Shown here: piece after piece, positions 5,044 to 6,281 of the stretch | How the letters are laid out: each line of letters begins with the position of its first letter | How positions within the stretch are numbered: position 1 is the first letter of the stretch | Assembly (NCBI GenBank): GCA_012797915.1 | Contig: JAAZOE010000009.1 | Location: 1 to 6,281, forward strand | Direction of reading: 5' to 3' | DNA length: 6,281 nucleotides | Source of the DNA: Candidatus Zixiibacteriota bacterium | GTDB lineage: Bacteria > Zixibacteria > MSB-5A5 > GN15 > JAAZOE01 | Made by a program: the position numbers and the translations under genes | Notes under the pieces: generated by a model | Told to the model about the DNA's origin: nothing | What the model saw: only the letters and a program-made list of their open reading frames with translations | Database searches by the model: none

Positions 5044-5754
5044 ATGAAACGACTGCTGCTCATCAGTAACGGGACGAATTACAGCCGGAGCTTCCTGGAT
5101 CACGCTCTCGAGGCCATCGATACATTCCTGCAGGGGACCACCGGCGAGGTCATCTTCGTGCCGTACGCCAAGCATGACTGGGACGACTATCACGACAAGG
5201 TTCGCGGTATCCTGGAAAGAATCGGCGCGGTCACCGACTCCGTTCATCGAATTTCGAAAGAGGTGGAACGGAAATCCGCCATTCAAAACGCCCGGGCGGT
5301 ATTCGTCGGCGGGGGCAACACTTTCCGTCTGCTGGAAACGCTCTACCGCCTGAACCTCATCCCGGCGATCCGCGAAGCGGTCCTGGCCGGGGTTCCCTAT
5401 ATCGGCGTCAGCGCCGGCGTGAATCTCGCCTGCCCCACCATTAAAACCACCAACGATATGCCGATCGTCTATCCGCCAAGTTTCGACGCCCTGAATCTCG
5501 TTCCGTTCAATATCAATCCTCATTACCTCGACCCCGATCCGAATTCGCAGCATATGGGCGAAACGAGGGCCAAACGGATCGAGGAATTCCACGAGGTCAA
5601 TACCGTCCCGGTCCTCGGACTGCGGGAAGGCGGAATGTTGAAAATCGAAAGCACGGCCGTAACCCTGGCCGGTGAAAACGGCGCCAGGTTGTTCAGGCCG
5701 AATACTCCGCCGGAGGAATATCATCCCGGCGCCCGGTTGGATTTTTTGGTTTGA
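5044..5754 (+). CDS. pepE: Peptidase E (alpha-aspartyl dipeptidase, family S51)
   Basis: The 236-aa cytoplasmic serine peptidase is expected to hydrolyse dipeptides with N-terminal aspartate (Asp-X), recycling peptides from protein turnover. The length fits the family (E. coli PepE 229 aa). Visible landmarks are LLLISNGTNY (4-13), FVPYA (38-42) with WDDY (46-49), VGGGNTFRLL (88-97), the nucleophile elbow GVSAGVNLACP (121-131) with Ser123, TTNDMPIV (135-142), FDALNLVPFNINPH (147-160) with His160, GETRAKRI (172-179) and LREG (193-196) with Glu195. Ser123, His160 and Glu195 are each offset by +3 from the known Salmonella triad Ser120, His157, Glu192, so the enzyme should be active. The elbow has Val where E. 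coli has Trp (GWSAG). It is divergent from the antiporter and convergent with the PorV-like gene, 28 bp from the latter's stop. Confidence 0.95.
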   Translation: MKRLLLISNGTNYSRSFLDHALEAIDTFLQGTTGEVIFVPYAKHDWDDYHDKVRGILERIGAVTDSVHRISKEVERKSAIQNARAVFVGGGNTFRLLETLYRLNLIPAIREAVLAGVPYIGVSAGVNLACPTIKTTNDMPIVYPPSFDALNLVPFNINPHYLDPDPNSQHMGETRAKRIEEFHEVNTVPVLGLREGGMLKIESTAVTLAGENGARLFRPNTPPEEYHPGARLDFLV

Positions 5755-5782
5755 TGATGGGTACTGGCCGCCGACAGACGGC

Positions 5783-6281
5783 TTAGAACGTGACCCCAGC
5801 GGAAACGCGGAAGGTGTCATCGAGGTCGTTGTGATGCAAATAGGCCAGGTCGATCAGGTACCGGTCGAAGGCCGCCCCCAGTCCGGCCGCGAAACGCCCC
5901 TGATCGTACCCCACCCGGCCGAACGCCGCCTTCCGATAGGAAACCTCCAGCCCGGCCTGGAAATCGGCTGAGATGTTCCCTTGCCACAACTCGGCGGTCT
6001 GGCGGCGTCCCTCGAAACGGAGAATCGTCTGTCCGGTCAGGATAGCCTCCACCTCGCGCCGGGCTAGCCGAATCGACAGCGCCGGTTTGACCGCCGGGTA
6101 AATCGTTTCGGTGTTATCATTGGAATAGGCCAGGAAGGTCGAAGTCAGATCGGTGACTGCCACCGCGGCGGTGATTACAGTATCCACCTTGTAGACCACC
6201 CCGGCATCGAGTCCCAGGCCGTAGCCGGTCTCGACGGCGATATCACGATAGATGACCTTGGCGGTGGCTCCGTATGATAGA
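5783..6281 (-). CDS. PorV/PorQ-family outer-membrane beta-barrel protein (C-terminal part)
   Basis: The minus strand is open from the right edge to a TAA at 5783-5785, giving the last 165 residues; the start lies beyond the window. A GTG at 6199 is internal rather than the start, because clear barrel sequence (LSYGATAKVIYRD, GYGLGLDAGVVYKV) continues upstream in the same frame. The sequence alternates polar and hydrophobic residues in about ten strand-like stretches. It ends RYLIDLAYLHHNDLDDTFRVS then AGVTF; the pattern LDYAY-xxH-xxLGDTHR-xS followed by a terminal Phe is characteristic of the PorV/PorQ (UPF0164-like) family, and the final Phe fits a BAM recognition signal. Relatives include type IX secretion outer-membrane components, but many family members lie in genomes lacking that system. 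The role here is therefore left as a conserved outer-membrane barrel. Confidence 0.75.
   Translation of the reverse strand, partial: LSYGATAKVIYRDIAVETGYGLGLDAGVVYKVDTVITAAVAVTDLTSTFLAYSNDNTETIYPAVKPALSIRLARREVEAILTGQTILRFEGRRQTAELWQGNISADFQAGLEVSYRKAAFGRVGYDQGRFAAGLGAAFDRYLIDLAYLHHNDLDDTFRVSAGVTF

Noticed and set aside
5767..5782. GCCG...CGGC hairpin between convergent pepE and PorV-like genes as a bidirectional terminator
   Set aside because: The stem is only 4 bp with an 8-nt loop, and there is no T-run on either side.

Overview
This 6.3 kb window looks like ordinary chromosomal DNA from a moderately GC-rich Gram-negative bacterium. A PorV/PorQ-type outer-membrane barrel at the right edge points to a diderm, most likely of the FCB group or a related environmental phylum (Zixibacteria-like lineages would fit). 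That placement is inferred from gene content and base composition, not from a marker gene. There are no rRNA or tRNA genes, no CRISPR array, and no transposase, integrase or phage gene.

Layout, left to right. (1) The N-terminal 140 residues of a PLP-dependent class V aminotransferase of the cysteine-desulfurase type lie on the minus strand and run off the left edge. A sigma70-like promoter and a 180-nt, hairpin-rich leader precede it. The leader holds a possible 52-codon ORF whose stop codon directly abuts the aminotransferase ATG. (2) A two-gene minus-strand unit encodes an acidic 70-aa protein and a 112-aa protein with three membrane segments, both unrecognised, and ends in a hairpin terminator. 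(3) Divergent from it across a 326-bp region with two related CCAAT/ATTGG dyads is an exported protein with two PDZ domains and a C-terminal coiled coil but no protease domain. Two palindromic intergenic units and a very clear rho-independent terminator follow it. (4) A Kef-like CPA2 cation:proton antiporter with a C-terminal RCK_N (TrkA-N) domain is on the minus strand, possibly translationally coupled to an overlapping 54-codon ORF. (5) Peptidase E (aspartyl dipeptidase, family S51) is on the plus strand, divergent from the antiporter. The two directions appear to be driven by promoters that share -10 sequence. (6) The C-terminal 165 residues of a PorV/PorQ-like outer-membrane protein are on the minus strand, convergent with peptidase E and cut by the right edge.

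The genes do not form one obvious pathway: they cover sulfur/PLP metabolism, ion homeostasis, dipeptide turnover and envelope functions. I see no convincing new multi-gene system. The parts most worth a second look are the two small ORFs that abut or overlap downstream starts, the overlapping divergent promoters, the orphan 70-aa/112-aa pair, the PDZ-plus-coiled-coil protein, and the palindromic repeats at 2821-2941.
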